From Manihot esculenta (Eukaryota; Streptophyta; Magnoliopsida; Malpighiales; Euphorbiaceae), in NCBI RefSeq assembly GCF_001659605.2, contig NC_035173.2, forward strand, positions 11,055,065 to 11,119,064: 64,000 nt of DNA. The letters are read 5' to 3'. Shown here piece after piece: positions 11,590 through 22,948 of this stretch. Both the position numbers and the translations under genes were made by a program. The notes beneath the pieces were generated by a model, which saw nothing but the letters and a program-made list of their open reading frames with translations, did not search any database and was not told where the DNA came from. How positions within the stretch are numbered: the first letter of the stretch is position 1; each line of letters begins with the position of its first letter.

Positions 11590-11880
11590 ATCAACCATGG
11601 AGGAATGGAAGGTTTAGGCGGATGGAGCTTGTATAGCTGTGGGTTTTAGAATTGGGATCCTCTTGCAAAGTCAAACCGGGATAAGGCTTTGTTACACGGC
11701 AAAACTCGCTTTCAATGCTACCAATAATGTAGCCGAGTATGAGGCTGTAATAATGGCTTTAAAAATCATAAGGAATTATGTATACAGAAATCTATTATTT
11801 TTAGTGACTCACACTTGGTTATTAATCAGTTCCAGAGATAATTTAAAATTTGAGAACTGAACTTCATCAAATACGAGAAA
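11590..11880 (+). pseudogene. Second RNase H (archaeal-type) of copy A
   Basis: After the gypsy RNase H comes a further domain with DGA near 11625, a LAFNATNNVAEYEAVIMALK block (about 11702-11762) and a SDSHLVINQ-like remnant near 11805-11825. These are the D, E and D positions of an archaeal-type RNase H. This extra domain between RNase H and integrase is the known hallmark of Tat-group elements. Copy B has the same block at 29220-29440 with A-T-N-N-V-A-E-Y-E-A-V intact. Confidence 0.75.
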
Positions 11881-12079
11881 AAGGTTCGCTCCTTAATGGA
11901 GAGGATCAAAGACAGACAGGGCAACTGCGAGCTTCACCAGATGGCTAGAGGTGATAACGAAGAGGTCAACTTTCTAGCCAAAATTGTGACATCAGGTGAA
12001 CAACATTTAACTCAACCATTTCAGTTTGAAGAGCTACACACTTCAGCAACTAATGAATAAAATTCTTTTCCCATAAAGA

Positions 12080-13320
12080 AAGGGGAATTATGGATGACAC
12101 CCGTGTATAAATTTTTGTCACAGGATGATCTTTCGGCTAATGAATTGTTGGCCAAACAAGTAATAAGAAAATCATCCAAATATGCATTAATTGATGGTTG
12201 GTTGTACAGGAGGTTCTCAACTCAACCATGGCTGCATTGTGTTAAGGAAGAGGAGGGACAGATAATCCTAAAGGAAATTCTTGAAGGTGATTGCGATAGC
12301 CATGATAGAGTACGGACAATTGCCTAGAAAGCATTCATACAAGGGTACAACTGGCCAATGATAATGCAAGATGTGAAACAGCTTGTCTAAAAGTGTCGAA
12401 GAGTACATGAAAACATTTCAAGGACCCTAGGAGAGATGTAAGTAGCAATTGGAAGCACCTGCCCTTTCTTTTAGTGGGGGATAGACATCCTTGGCCCATT
12501 CCTGAAGGCAGTCGGGTTGAGAAAATTTATGATTGTGGTAGTGGATCATTTCAGCAAGTGGGCTGGGGCTGAGGCTAAGGTAGTTCGGTCAATTACCACC
12601 CAACAAGCAATCTCTTTCGTCAATAAGAACATCTTCACTCGGTTTGAAATTCTAAAGGTAGTAATCACTGACAACGGAACTCAATTTGTGAGCTCTAAGT
12701 TTAAAGATTTCTGTAAGAAATGGGAGATTGACTTAAGATTCAGTTCGGCCTATTACCCATAGACCAATGGAATGACCGAAGTTACAAATTGGACTATCTT
12801 ACAAGGGCTAAAGAAAAGACTCGATAAAGCCAAGGGCAACTGACCTAAGGAATTGTCGCACGTACTTTGGGTGTACAGCATAACCCTGAGAATAGCCACA
12901 GGGGAAACACCTTTCTTGTATACGGGGCTGAGGCAATAATATCCGTGGAAATCCAAGTAAGGAGTTTTAGGAAACAACACTGAGATTTTAAGAAACCTTG
13001 AAGAAATGCAATTCAATTTGGATCAAGCCGAATGTTTACGAGAAAAGGCCACAATCAGAATGGCAATTTATAGGAATAAAATGACTAGAATGTTCAACAG
13101 TAGAGTCAAGCCACGTGCTTTTAATGTTGGGGACTTAGTCCTTAAAAGAATGGATGCAACAAGCGGTAATGCTAGGTCTAGTAAGTTGGATGAAAACTAG
13201 AACGACCATTTAGGATTTTAAAGGTTATTCGTCCGGAGTCTTATAAGCTGGCCAAGTTAGATGGCCAAGTCATTATCTACTCCTGGAATATTTATAATCT
13301 GAGGAAATTTTATCAATAAT
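12080..13320 (+). pseudogene. Integrase of copy A
   Basis: The N-terminal part (12080-12330) carries the 'YALIDGWLYRR' segment before the HHCC region (RVHENISR remnant about 12400). The core shows WGIDILGPF (12478-12504), VDHFSKW (12541-12561), ITDNGTQF (12664-12687) and NGMTE (12765-12780), which supply the D-D-E triad. The C-terminal part ends near 13315 with LVLKRMDATSG and RPFRILKVIRPESYKLAKLDG-type remains. No chromodomain is seen. Stops and frameshifts inactivate it, for example TAG at 12761, where copy B codes for glutamine. Confidence 0.8.
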
Positions 13321-13424
13321 AGTTAACGAGGTATTTTTTTATGTGTTGTGTTCTTCAGGGACAATGGACAATGGACAATGGGGTCGCTTTTCTCAAAAAG
13401 GTTAAAGAGCATTCATTAAAGGCC

Positions 13425-14770
13425 ACAAGTGGGTTCCCCCAAGCCACCTAATCCGGTTGTTACTCTCACTAAATAAGGTATCTTATACCAGGCCACAAGG
13501 CAGGTTTCGTTAGGCCATAATATGAGTGTTAGCTCCATTAATCAAGGCATTCTATGCCAGGCTACAAGGCAAGTTTCGCTAGGCCACCTGATCCGGGTGT
13601 TAGTCTCTCTAAACAAGACATCGTATGCCAAGTCACAAGGCGGGTTCCATCAAGGCATAATCCAAGTGTTAGTCTCGCTAAATAAGACATATTATACCAG
13701 GCCATAAAGCGGGTTTCACGGGCCACCTAATCCGGGTATTAGTCCAACTGAACAAGTAATCTTATGTTAGGCCATAAGGCATTTTCTGTCAGGCCATAAT
13801 CCGGGTATTTGTCCCATTAAATGAAGCATATTATGCCAAGCCACAAGGAGGATTTTGCCAAGCCATCTAATCTAGGTGTTCGTCCCTCTAAATAAGGCAT
13901 CTTATGCCAAGCCACAAGGCGGATTCCACTAGGCCACCTAAACTGAGTGTTAAGTTCTGTAATCAAGGCGCTTTATGCCAAGCCACAAGGCTAGTTCCGC
14001 CAGGCTACCTAATTTGAGTGTTTGTCCCGCTAAACAAGGAATCTTATATCAGGCCACAAGGCGGATTTCATCAGGCCATAATCCAAGTATTAGTCCCGCT
14101 AAACAAAATATATTATGCTAGGCCACAATGCGGGTTTCACTAGGCCACCTAATTCGGGTGTTAGTCTCGCTAAACAAGACATCTTATGCCAAGTCACAAG
14201 GCGAGTTTTGCCAAGTCACCTAAATCGAATGTTAAGTCCCACTAATCAAGGCGCTCTATGCCAAGCCACAAGGCAAGTTCCTCCAGGCCACCTAAACCGC
14301 GTGTTAAGTGCCGTTAATCAAAGCACTCTATGCAAAGCCACAAGGCAGGTTCCGCCAAGCCACCTAATCCAGGTGTTAGTTCCGCTAAACACGGCATCTT
14401 ATTTCAGGCCACAAGGTGAGTTTCGTCATGTTATAATGCGAGTATTAGTTCCACTAAACAAAGCATATTATGCCAGGCCGCAAGGCAGATTCTGCCAGGT
14501 CACGTAATTTGGGTGTTAGTCCCCTTAAACAAGGCATCTTATGCCAAGTCACAAGGCGGATTCCATCAGACCACCTAAACCGAGTGTTAAGTCCCGCTAA
14601 TCTAGGTACTCTATGCCAAGCCACAATGTGGATTCTGCCAGGCCACCTAAACTGAGTGTTAAGTCCTGCTAATCAAGGCACTCTATGCCAAGCCACAAGG
14701 AGGGTTCCACCAGACCACCTAAATCGAGTGTTAAGTGCTGCTAATCAAGTCACTCTATGCCAAGCCACCG
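13425..14770 (+). repeat. Tandem repeats after pol of copy A (~70-bp unit, ~19 copies)
   Basis: A unit of about 70 bp is repeated, with the core 'GCCACCTAATCCGGGTGTTAGTCC...CTAAACAAGGC...CACAAGGC' marked by its landmarks only. Starts of the 'cacctaat/cataatc' landmark fall at 13445, 13516, 13585, 13656 and 13724. Units alternate between a 'CACCTAA' and a 'CATAATC' version in part of the array, suggesting dimeric amplification. Copies B and C hold related arrays with 79-bp units in the same place. Short open frames here are repeat artefacts. Confidence 0.9.
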
Positions 14771-15189
14771 CTAGGTCACAATCTGGGCATTATTCTCGCT
14801 AGCCAAGGCATTTTTATACCTAAGCCACAAGGCGGGTTAACGCCAGGCTCAATGACTGAGTATTAGTCCCATATTTATGAAATTTTTACTAAGGGTTTTT
14901 ATGCCTAGGCTGTAAGGCAGATATTCGCCAGGCCAAATGACTAGGTGTTGGTCCCATTTTTCAAAGCTTTCAAATTATTTATAGCCACTAGTTAGGCTAG
15001 TAACCGGGTGTTATAGTTGAATGTTAACCCTTTAGCAATTTTTTAGAAATTATTCAATTCTGGTTTGATAAAAGTGGGATGAGGGTTTCAAACAAGTATG
15101 GTGCATGTAAACACAGTGAAAATAACAACAAGATATGAGGAAATATTTTTCATTAAAATAATAGAAGATTACATAAAAGGAGGAATATC

Positions 15190-15830
15190 TTCAGATTCCT
15201 CCCCCCAAGTCTCTATTACATTAGTGTTTTCTGCATCTAATATATTATATGCAAAGACCCGATCAGTGGGATTTTCCTTAGCTTTTCTCCCTTTCTCTTG
15301 CTCATCCTTATTGCCCTCCTCCTATGGAAGATGTCATCTATACAGGAAAAGTCTTCAGAAGGGAACCGCTTCTCTAACTACCTTCTCGACCTTATTCTTA
15401 CAATCAATCTTGTAAAATCTAACCCACTCTCTAAGAGTTTTCGCACTGGGAATCGATAAAGAGCTAACATCATGAACAGCACAAAGCCTTTTCATAAGTT
15501 TAATATAGTCAGGCTAATTGTAGTCCTCAGCCAATACACAAAGCTGGATAGCATGTTTCCCGATCACTTTCGCACCTTCATGAAGATCCGCCTTCAGCTA
15601 CTCGTAGACCATGATGGTATCCTCTGCATGGATTTGGCCGTCCATGCGAATGCTTGGATATGGAGCGTAGACACAAAAGATTTCTTAAGATATGCATGGA
15701 ACGATGAAATCAGGAGCATGAATGGGAACGTCGAAGGAAGAGCTCGAGGCAAAACTTCCTCCAGAGGAAGAAGAAGAAGAAAAGGAAGTATTCCTATTTA
15801 TTTCTATAAAAGGAAAATTACATAGGAATT
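15190..15830 (-). pseudogene. Antisense reading frame between pol and 3' LTR, copy A
   Basis: Read on the minus strand the segment encodes the same C-terminal peptide types as copies B and C. These include a KRFPSEDF-like block near 15350-15370 and a D-A-E-N-T...E-T-W-G-E block at about 15195-15240. A segment near 15570-15620 (V-Y-E-E-Q-L-K-A in ancestral form) is also seen in copy B at 32315-32340. Stops and frameshifts break it. Extra frames in antisense before the 3' LTR are known in some Tat-group elements. The protein's function is unknown. Confidence 0.6.
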
Positions 15831-16114
15831 AAATTGAAGCAAAGGAGTGCAAATGGAAAAGAGGAGTGGTCGATTCTTTTCTAAAGCACAAATATTAGTT
15901 GAGAACAAAAGTGATTTTTGGAAGGGTTTTTATACGATGGCTTTATCGGTAAGTTTTAAATGCAGCTCGAGAAAAAAGGTAATTGTCATTTATGGGTAGG
16001 AGCAGTCAAAATGACGCGAGTATAGGAGACCAATCTAAACATGCCACGTGTCTCAGATCGTGAAGACAACTGTCACCTTCGAATCTGAAAAATCAAAATC
16101 CAATGGGGCACCTC

Positions 16115-16651
16115 TGATATAATACAAAGATTGTCCAAAGTAAGTAATGAGTTGTCACTATAAGATAGGGTCACGTGGCAAGAGTCTGATAAACCGATAT
16201 GCAATCCCACTCTTGGAAAGGAAGATCCAAACACTGTTGCATCCAGTTCTTCATCAAGACTCGCCCTCCCCTGAATAGGTTGAGTTTTTATATAAAGTTA
16301 CCCTTAGCAGGTGCAATCCAACATATCCCCGTTACGCTTGTAATAGTAGGATCCCCAATCGATTAGCTGGCGAGATCCTTTATCAATTAGCCAATCACAT
16401 TATTGCTGAATTTTCAAGAAATGTTATAATTAACTTCATTTTCTTACAATATAAAAATTAACGATCACATAGAAAAAAGTATACAATTTTTACACAATTA
16501 CTCTTGAGTTCTAAACAATTCCATACATTCGTTCTTTCTCTTCAGTTTACTAACTTAAGCGTCAGAATGGTTGTCATAGGTGCCAACCATCTCATATTTT
16601 CTTTCTTATAAGATTGACCAATTACAGTATAACTCTATTTCGATCACATCA
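16115..16651 (+). mobile_element. 3' LTR of copy A
   Basis: The 537-bp LTR starts TGATATAATACAAAG just after a purine-rich 'CAATGGGGCACCTC' and ends GATCACATCA. It pairs with the 5' LTR at 7462-8000 and shows many base differences from it. Confidence 0.85.
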
Positions 16652-17400
16652 GAAACCACAATATAATTCAATATTATGTTTCTCTGGATTTAATTTAAAA
16701 ATTAGATAAAATATTAAAATATTGACATATTTATTAAAATTGAAAAATTAGATTAAATCAGAGAGGGATTAAATGGTTTGGCATTTTAGGTTATTATGCC
16801 TTTTTATATACTACTAAACGATTATTATTATTAAATTTTAATTCTTGTTTTTTTCAATGTGAGAAATATCATAATTATGCAAATTCATTCATGGTTTAAT
16901 AAAATATCAATAGATTGAAAAAACTCAAGCATTTGCGAGAATTCACCGTTATAGTTAATTTTTTAAATTTTATATTATAAAATCGAACATTCTTTATTTG
17001 GTACGATTGTAGTTAGATTAAATTTTAAAATTTTAAAATAAATTACAATATAATTTTTAAATTTTGATGAAAATTTTAAAATAAATTACAACTTAGTTCT
17101 TATATTTTTAAATTAAATAATTCAGTCTCTCACATTTTATTATATATACAAATTAATGCACCGTCTGCTATATCTATCTACATTACTGTAATCTTAATAA
17201 AAATACCAAAATGCTGCTTATTATAATTAAAATTAAATATTTTTATATTTATTTTGCTATATCTATTATATATAATTAATATAATATTATATTTTTTAAA
17301 AAAATATTAAAAGATAAAATTAAACATCTCAATCATAAAAATATAAAACAATAAAATTAACTTTTTCAATCACATATAAAACTATGAAAAATTTCGTTAG
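16652..17400. other. AT-rich spacer
   Basis: There is no recognisable gene, repeat family or signal, only A/T-rich sequence with short homopolymer runs between copy A and the lectin-kinase fragment. Confidence 0.6.
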
Positions 17401-17409
17401 AGTAAGGGA

Positions 17410-17938
17410 GAATGTCCTTCAACTGAATTCTTTTGGCTGGATTAATTTGCTCTCGGCTGGATCGTCTTTACTCATTTTTTATATCTCTTCTTCATGAGAA
17501 CCAACTTCCGGTGATTTTGACCTTTGGATTTTACCGCCTTCAAAATCAATCATTCTTCCTGCTAGCAGTATGGTATGGCAAAGTTTCTAAGAAGACTAGT
17601 ATGGACTGCAAATGGACATAGTTCTGTGTCGAAGGGATCAAGAGTTGAACTCACAAAAAATGGTCAATTAATACTTAAGAATCTACAGGGCCAAGTTATT
17701 TGGAAAGCTGGCTCAACCTCAACTGAGGTTGCTTATGCTGCAGTGCTTGACACATGTAATTTGGTGCTTGGAAACAAAAATTCCAGTTATATTTTGGAGA
17801 GATTTAAAAATTCCACCGACACTGCCAACTCAAGTATTGAGAATTGGAGCGATTCTATATTCAAATTAGATGTCAAGTAACTATTAAAAAGGTTCTAACT
17901 TCGCTTCCTACCAGAAGGTAATGTTGTGCTTAAGCCTA
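17410..17938 (+). pseudogene. Fragment of a G-type lectin receptor kinase gene
   Basis: Two overlapping frames together encode part of a bulb-type (mannose-binding) lectin domain. The first gives FGFYRLQNQSFFLLAVWYGK. After a frameshift near 17580-17600 the second gives VWTANGH, KGSRVELTKNGQLILKN, AAVLDTCNLVLGN and NSSYILERFKNSTDT. Such blocks belong to the S-domain/LecRK3-like receptor kinases of the plasma membrane. Signal peptide, membrane span and kinase are missing. Reading on, 'EGNVVLKPTY' runs into the Mutator-like insertion at 17948 and the frame stays open for about 25 codons after it (19780-19850), so the element landed in this fragment. It is a broken gene, not a functional receptor. 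Confidence 0.75.
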
Positions 17939-18088
17939 CGTATTCTTGGGCTTTTTGTAAAATTAGGATCGGGGCTATTTTTATTTTCGAATTTAGAGTT
18001 GGAAAGATTTTATTTGCGATTTTGGAGTTCGATTGCTATGTGGCAGCAAAAAAGGACGCCTGACGCCTCTTTAATAAGCGCCAGAGCT

Positions 18089-18160
18089 TGGCGCCACTTT
18101 AAGTGGCGCCAGGTTTTTTTTTTTTTGAAATGTGGTTTGGCGCCACTTAAAGTGGCGCCA
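18089..18160. repeat. Pair of GGCGCC palindromes in left arm
   Basis: Two 23-bp near-perfect palindromes, each starting and ending with TGGCGCC/GGCGCCA around an AT centre, lie at 18089-18111 and 18138-18160. They are separated by a T-rich spacer. A degenerate third (gcctgacgcc...gcgccag) precedes them at about 18058-18084. They are by far the most GC-rich bases of an otherwise almost pure AT element. Confidence 0.85.
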
Positions 18161-19589
18161 GACATTTTTTTTTTAAATTGTTTTTTTTATTTTTTAATTA
18201 TTAATATATTATAATAAAATATTTATATTATATTAATTTTTTTATTTATATTATATTTTTATAATAATAAATATTTTTTATAATTTTAATATATTAATAT
18301 TTAAAAAATTTTATTATTAATATTTAAATAAAAAATTACTGGAATTATATTTCAGGATTATAAAATTGATATTATGTTGCGATTAGATGTATAAAAATAA
18401 TTCAATCATATCGTATATATTTATCGAGTGATAAATTTTTTTATTATTTTAATATATTAATACATTAATTCTGCAATTAAATATTATAAATATTTTGTAT
18501 ACGTTTAATGTTATTTTATAACTTTACAAAATACTAAGCGTAGTTATAAATAATTATTATAATTATAAATAATTATTATATTATTTTACTATTAGATGTT
18601 ATATGAGAATTGAATTATTTATAATTTATTAAAAAATAATTAATTAATCTAATTCAAAGTAAATTAATTAAATTTATTATATTTGATAAATTATAAACAA
18701 TCAGGTTATCGCAGACAACATTTAAGTGGTCTATAATAATATTTTATAATTTTAAATAGTAGTTAATAAAAAGTAAATTTAATTTTTATAATTTTAAATA
18801 TTAATATTTATTTATTTATTTTTATAATTATAAACAATAATGTAATTTAAATAATTAATAAAAAATAATAATTAAATATTATATACGATTACTTGATTAT
18901 TTATAATTTATTAAATATAATAGATCTAATTAATTTATTTTGCGTTTAAATTAATTAATTAATTAATTTTTTTTATAAATTATAAACAACTCAGTTTTCA
19001 TATAATATTTAATAATAAGATAATATAATAATTTTAAATATTTTATACGAATTATTTATAATTTATTAAAAACAAAAAATAATTAAATTAAATAATTAAT
19101 TCAATAAAGCCATCTTATACAGATTTAATAGCAGTATAATATTATAATTCTAAATATTTTTGCATGGAATCACTTTACTATTAATTTTTATAGTATTCTT
19201 ACATATTAAAAATATTTTTATAAAATATAATAATTATTTATAACTAGTCTTAGTATTTTGTAAAATTATGAAATAACATTAAACGTGTATAAAATTATTG
19301 ATACTATTTAATTACAGAATTACTGTATTAATATATTAAAATAATAAAAAAACTTATTCATCTAATCGCAACATAATATCAATTTTATAATTCTGAAATA
19401 TAATTTCAGTAATTTTTTATTTAAATATTAATAATAAAAATTTTTAAATATTAATATATTAAAATTATAAAAAATATTTATTATTATAAAAATATAATAT
19501 AAATAAAAAAATTAATATAATATAAATATTTTATTATAATATATTAATAATTAAAAATAAAAAAAAAACAATTTAAAAAACAAAATGTC

Positions 19590-19666
19590 TGGCGCCACTT
19601 TTAAGTGGCGCCAGACCACATTTAAGAAAAGAAAAAAAAAGCCTGGCGCCTGTCAAAGAGGCGCCA
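19590..19666. repeat. Pair of GGCGCC palindromes in right arm
   Basis: A 24-bp palindrome at 19590-19613 and an imperfect one at 19644-19666 (GGCGCC-TGTCAAAGA-GGCGCC core) mirror the palindromes of the left arm. The two arms differ in which palindrome is degenerate, so the sites have changed separately since the arms became copies. Confidence 0.8.
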
Positions 19667-19779
19667 GACGTCCTTTTCGGCTGCCACGAACCTCAAAATC
19701 GCAAATAAAATCTTTCCAATCCCAAATCCGAAAATAAAAATAGTTTCAACCCTAATTTTATAAAAAGCCCCGTATTCTT

Positions 19780-20479
19780 ATTCTCTACCTATTGAAGAAA
19801 ATACGGCCTTGTTGACTTTTATGGAAAAGCAACCACACATATATTTTTAAAAGAGAAGATGAGATGGAGAGAGATTAGAAAGAGAAGAATATAAAATTTG
19901 ATTTCAATTGTTTCAATTTAAGATTTCTTTTAATTGGAATGGAAACTACTTATATATCCTATAGTTAATAAGTTATAATCATGGTTTGTTTGTGTCATAA
20001 TGAAATCTACTTTTGACAATAAAAAATGTTATATGTCATGCTAAGTCAACGAGGACATATGTTTTTGAAATTTCAAATTAGGATAAAATTTTTGTAGAAG
20101 TTTAATTTATTAAGATGAATTGGCTTTCTTAAAAAATTTGATTTAGGTGAAGTGCAAATTTTTTTTACCATTTCATAGCATCCAAATATAAGAACAAAGA
20201 AAAAGAGGAGCAGAAATCCCTAAACTAAGAGATGCCTATCTCTCGTAGCAATAGAAACTATTGCGGCTTTTTGGAGCTGAGGTCTCCAAACGTAGCTCCT
20301 CTACTTGTCCACGTAAATCAACTCCAAATAAAACCAAGTAAAAAAAAAAGAAAATCTCACTTCTTTGCCCTCTCTTGCTCGTGGCCGAGCAAAAGGATGA
20401 AGTCTTTGATTCAAATGCAAGACGATTTTTAGGTGAATTATTGTGCTAAACTAATTTTAATATAATTGAATTCTGATAA
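19780..20479. other. Non-coding stretch between two transposons
   Basis: The first 70 bases continue the reading frame of the lectin-kinase fragment. Beyond that the sequence is AT-rich. A 66-codon frame at 20232-20432 has no recognisable domain and is probably chance. The last five bases (GATAA, 20475-20479) are the left target duplication of the solo LTR that follows. Confidence 0.6.
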
Positions 20480-22922
20480 TGTAACGACCCGGAAACCGGT
20501 ACCTCTCTGTAACGGCCCGAACCGCCCGGCACTAGGATCCAGATCGGCTTAAGGCCGCCTAGACCCGTAGTAAGCCTGCTATGAACTCTGTGTACCTGTT
20601 AAAATCCCATACATGATCCGACATCTGTAAAACTTTTCTTTCAAAACTACCAGACTTAACCTTTATAACACTCTGTAGGTCCAATCATATGAACCAATGT
20701 TCAGATATACTAGTCTGAACTACCCCTCAGGGGCTAACCAGTGATGCTCTACCAAGTAACCTCCATGCACTGTGCGCACAGCAGCACAGAACCCACTCTG
20801 TAAGGGTCAGCATATCATAAGTTAACTTGGCTACCATAGGGTCGCAGGAATCAAACCCGGTCTTCCCCAATGGCCTCTCTGTGGATCACAGGAACCAAAC
20901 CTGGTCTTTCCTCTGTATCTGATATATGTCACTGGGTTTTCGAAACACAACATCTATTAAGTCTGGTCTGACTCATTTCTCATCAAGAAATTATAAAACA
21001 GGATACATGTATATACTCAAGGGATCAACATACTCATACTATAGGCAAAAGCACATTCTATCTCATATACACACTGACTGACTATCTATTACATCACTTT
21101 ACAATATCTCTTTATTTTACATCATGTCCATACTATACTATTACACATGCAATCTTCTAGCATATACTCTGATGCTCCTACTCTTCCCAGCTACTCTGAA
21201 ACCTGCAAAACTGGGATTAAGGGAAAGGGATGAGCTACTAAAGCCCAGTGAGTAGAAACACTGAAAACAGTTCATTCATACATACTTTATATGAAATGTG
21301 TCACAACTCAAACATTTCACATCTTGGATTAGACATGACCTCAAAACTCCCTCGACGGGCTATTGATGTCGCCTTGGTCCAATCCTCACTATCAATGAAT
21401 AAACCTGTCACCACATAGTCCTAGTATCTGTATCGTGCCAGGCCATCGACTGGGGTCCTGGTCTTCCTGTCATGCATACATGCAACGTATATTCATTTTA
21501 ATCTGTCAGGCCAGTGATGAGGTCCTGACTTTCCTTTATAATTATGACCATGCATACTTTTTAATCTTCCAGGCCATGGAATGGGGTCCTGGATTCTCTA
21601 TACCTGTCTAGGAACTATTGGATCATTCAGTATTTACCCAACTCATACAATAACTATGCAATGCAACATCTTCGTGATTCTAATGCAATCACCCTGATAT
21701 AAATCATAGCATCCATGATGCATGAACTATGCTCAAACAAGCAATCTGTTATTTTAATATAAAACATTAAGTTTAGTTCTACTCACCTCTGCTCCTCTAG
21801 CAGATACTGAACTGACTCTGCAACCTCTAACTCTGATGACCTCCTCGATCTCTCGGGTCCAGTCCTGAATCAAATGGACTCGAATGAGGTGTCAAACATA
21901 CTCTATCATAACTCTTAAACATCTTCCCAAGAATCCCTCTAAAACCTCTCAAAACAATCACATAAAACATGCAAAAGAAGGCTGGACAGAACACCTTCGG
22001 CAGCACCTTCGGCGGCCGAATGTCCATAACAGATCCGAACCTTGGGCATGTTCGGCGGCCGAACTCCTCCTTCGGCTGCCGAACCTGAGTTCATCCAGAA
22101 ACTCAGCTTCACGCGCCAGCAAGCTTTCCAACCCTTCCAAACCTTCAACACATGCATAACTCTACTCCTCAACTCACATATACTCATGTATATGACCAAA
22201 GGGGTCCAAAACTACCTATTAACCCCAACAAAACAGAAACTATAACACATAATCATGCTTTATCAATCAAAACACATAAACTAACTTAAGCATGCAACTC
22301 ATGCATAAACTCTTTACTCCCTCTTTAAAAGCTGGTAAAAACTCATTAAAACAACTAAAAGCTTCCCTTACCTCTTGAAGACAGAAGCTGGAACAACTGA
22401 ACTCAGCAACTTCTCCTCTCTAGCTTCAAACCACCAAAACTCACTTTTCTCTCGTTTTCTCTCAAAAACCTTCAAACCCTTTGGCAAATGACCAAACCCT
22501 CTGCATAAGCTGATTAAAGCTTGCAGATGAGTCAAGGGAGACGTGGCTTAACCCCCTCGCCATGATCTGGAGGCAACAGCTGGCCAAATCACGGACTGAG
22601 GAGCATGCACAGCTTAGCCGACCACCCCAGCTTCGGCTGCCGAAACTGCATGCAAAACCATGCAACTTTCGGGGGCCGAACTTAACCTTCGGGGGCCGAA
22701 ACTCTATCACTTTCGGCGGCCGAACTTAACCTTCGGGGGCCTAAAGTGACAAAAGTCTCCTTTGTCCTTTCTCTTCAAAACTCAATCCGGTTTGATTCAC
22801 CACCTTAAAAACTCTTAAAAATCTTTTAGAAAACCTTCACTCTACCCTTCTAGAAACCTCTGACATCCTCGAATTCCACCGGACGGTAAGAATTCCGATG
22901 TCTGATCTAGCCGGGTATTACA
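20480..22922. mobile_element. Solo LTR (TGTAA...TTACA family), 2443 bp, TSD GATAA
   Basis: The LTR starts TGTAACGACCCGGAAACCGG and ends CTAGCCGGGTATTACA. The pentamer GATAA is present on both sides (20475-20479 and 22923-22927), so it is a complete solo LTR left by recombination between the two LTRs of one element. The terminal 12 bases are partly repeated at about 20508. Short tandem repeats of a GGCCA...GGGGTCCTGG unit lie at 21430-21600. CpG-rich palindromic motifs lie at 21990-22090 and 22620-22745. Length and termini would suit a Tekay-like chromovirus, but without internal sequence this is inference. Confidence 0.9.
22620..22745. repeat. GC-rich palindromic motif array in solo LTR
   Basis: Repeated CTTTCGG(C/G)GGCCGAA and TTCGGCTGCCGAA motifs at spacings of 20-30 bases form a CpG-dense island in the LTR. 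A second cluster lies at about 21990-22090. Confidence 0.7.
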
Positions 22923-22948
22923 GATAACCTCTGATATCCTAAGAATTT

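Larger units (their letters stand above)
7462..16651 (+). mobile_element. Full-length decayed Tat-type Ty3/gypsy element, copy A (9.2 kb)
   Basis: The element runs LTR (7462-8000), primer site, gag, protease, RT, RNase H, second RNase H, integrase, tandem repeats, antisense frame, purine-rich tract, LTR (16115-16651). The flanking pentamers GAAAT (7457-7461) and GAAAC (16652-16656) match at four of five bases and fit a 5-bp target duplication. The presence of a second RNase H between RT-RNase H and integrase, and the absence of a chromodomain, place it in the Tat group. The two LTRs differ at many positions and all reading frames are broken, so the insertion is old. It is the best reference copy of the family in this window. 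Confidence 0.9.
17948..19770. mobile_element. Foldback Mutator-like element, 1.82 kb, 9-bp TSD
   Basis: The element starts GGGCTTTTTGTAAAATTAGG and ends with the inverted counterpart. It is flanked by a perfect 9-bp duplication CGTATTCTT (17939-17947 and 19771-19779). The left arm from 17948 to about 18600 pairs with the right arm from 19770 back to about 19110 at high identity. Landmarks include the 'TTGCGATTAGATG' and 'GGCGCC' blocks. The central 500 bp holds further, less regular inverted modules. No transposase is present. The 9-bp duplication, G-rich termini and very long terminal repeats fit a non-autonomous Mutator-like element. Confidence 0.85.

Noticed and set aside
13522..14655. Chain of + strand open frames of 60-130 codons
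   Set aside because: They track the 70-bp tandem repeat after pol of copy A. The peptides repeat with the unit and have no domain.
13425..14770. Regular repeats reminiscent of a CRISPR array
   Set aside because: The units are contiguous without unique spacers, lie inside a plant retrotransposon, and have no cas genes nearby.
20232..20432. 66-codon frame next to the solo LTR
   Set aside because: There are no recognisable domain, codon pattern or splice signals, and the length is within chance expectation.
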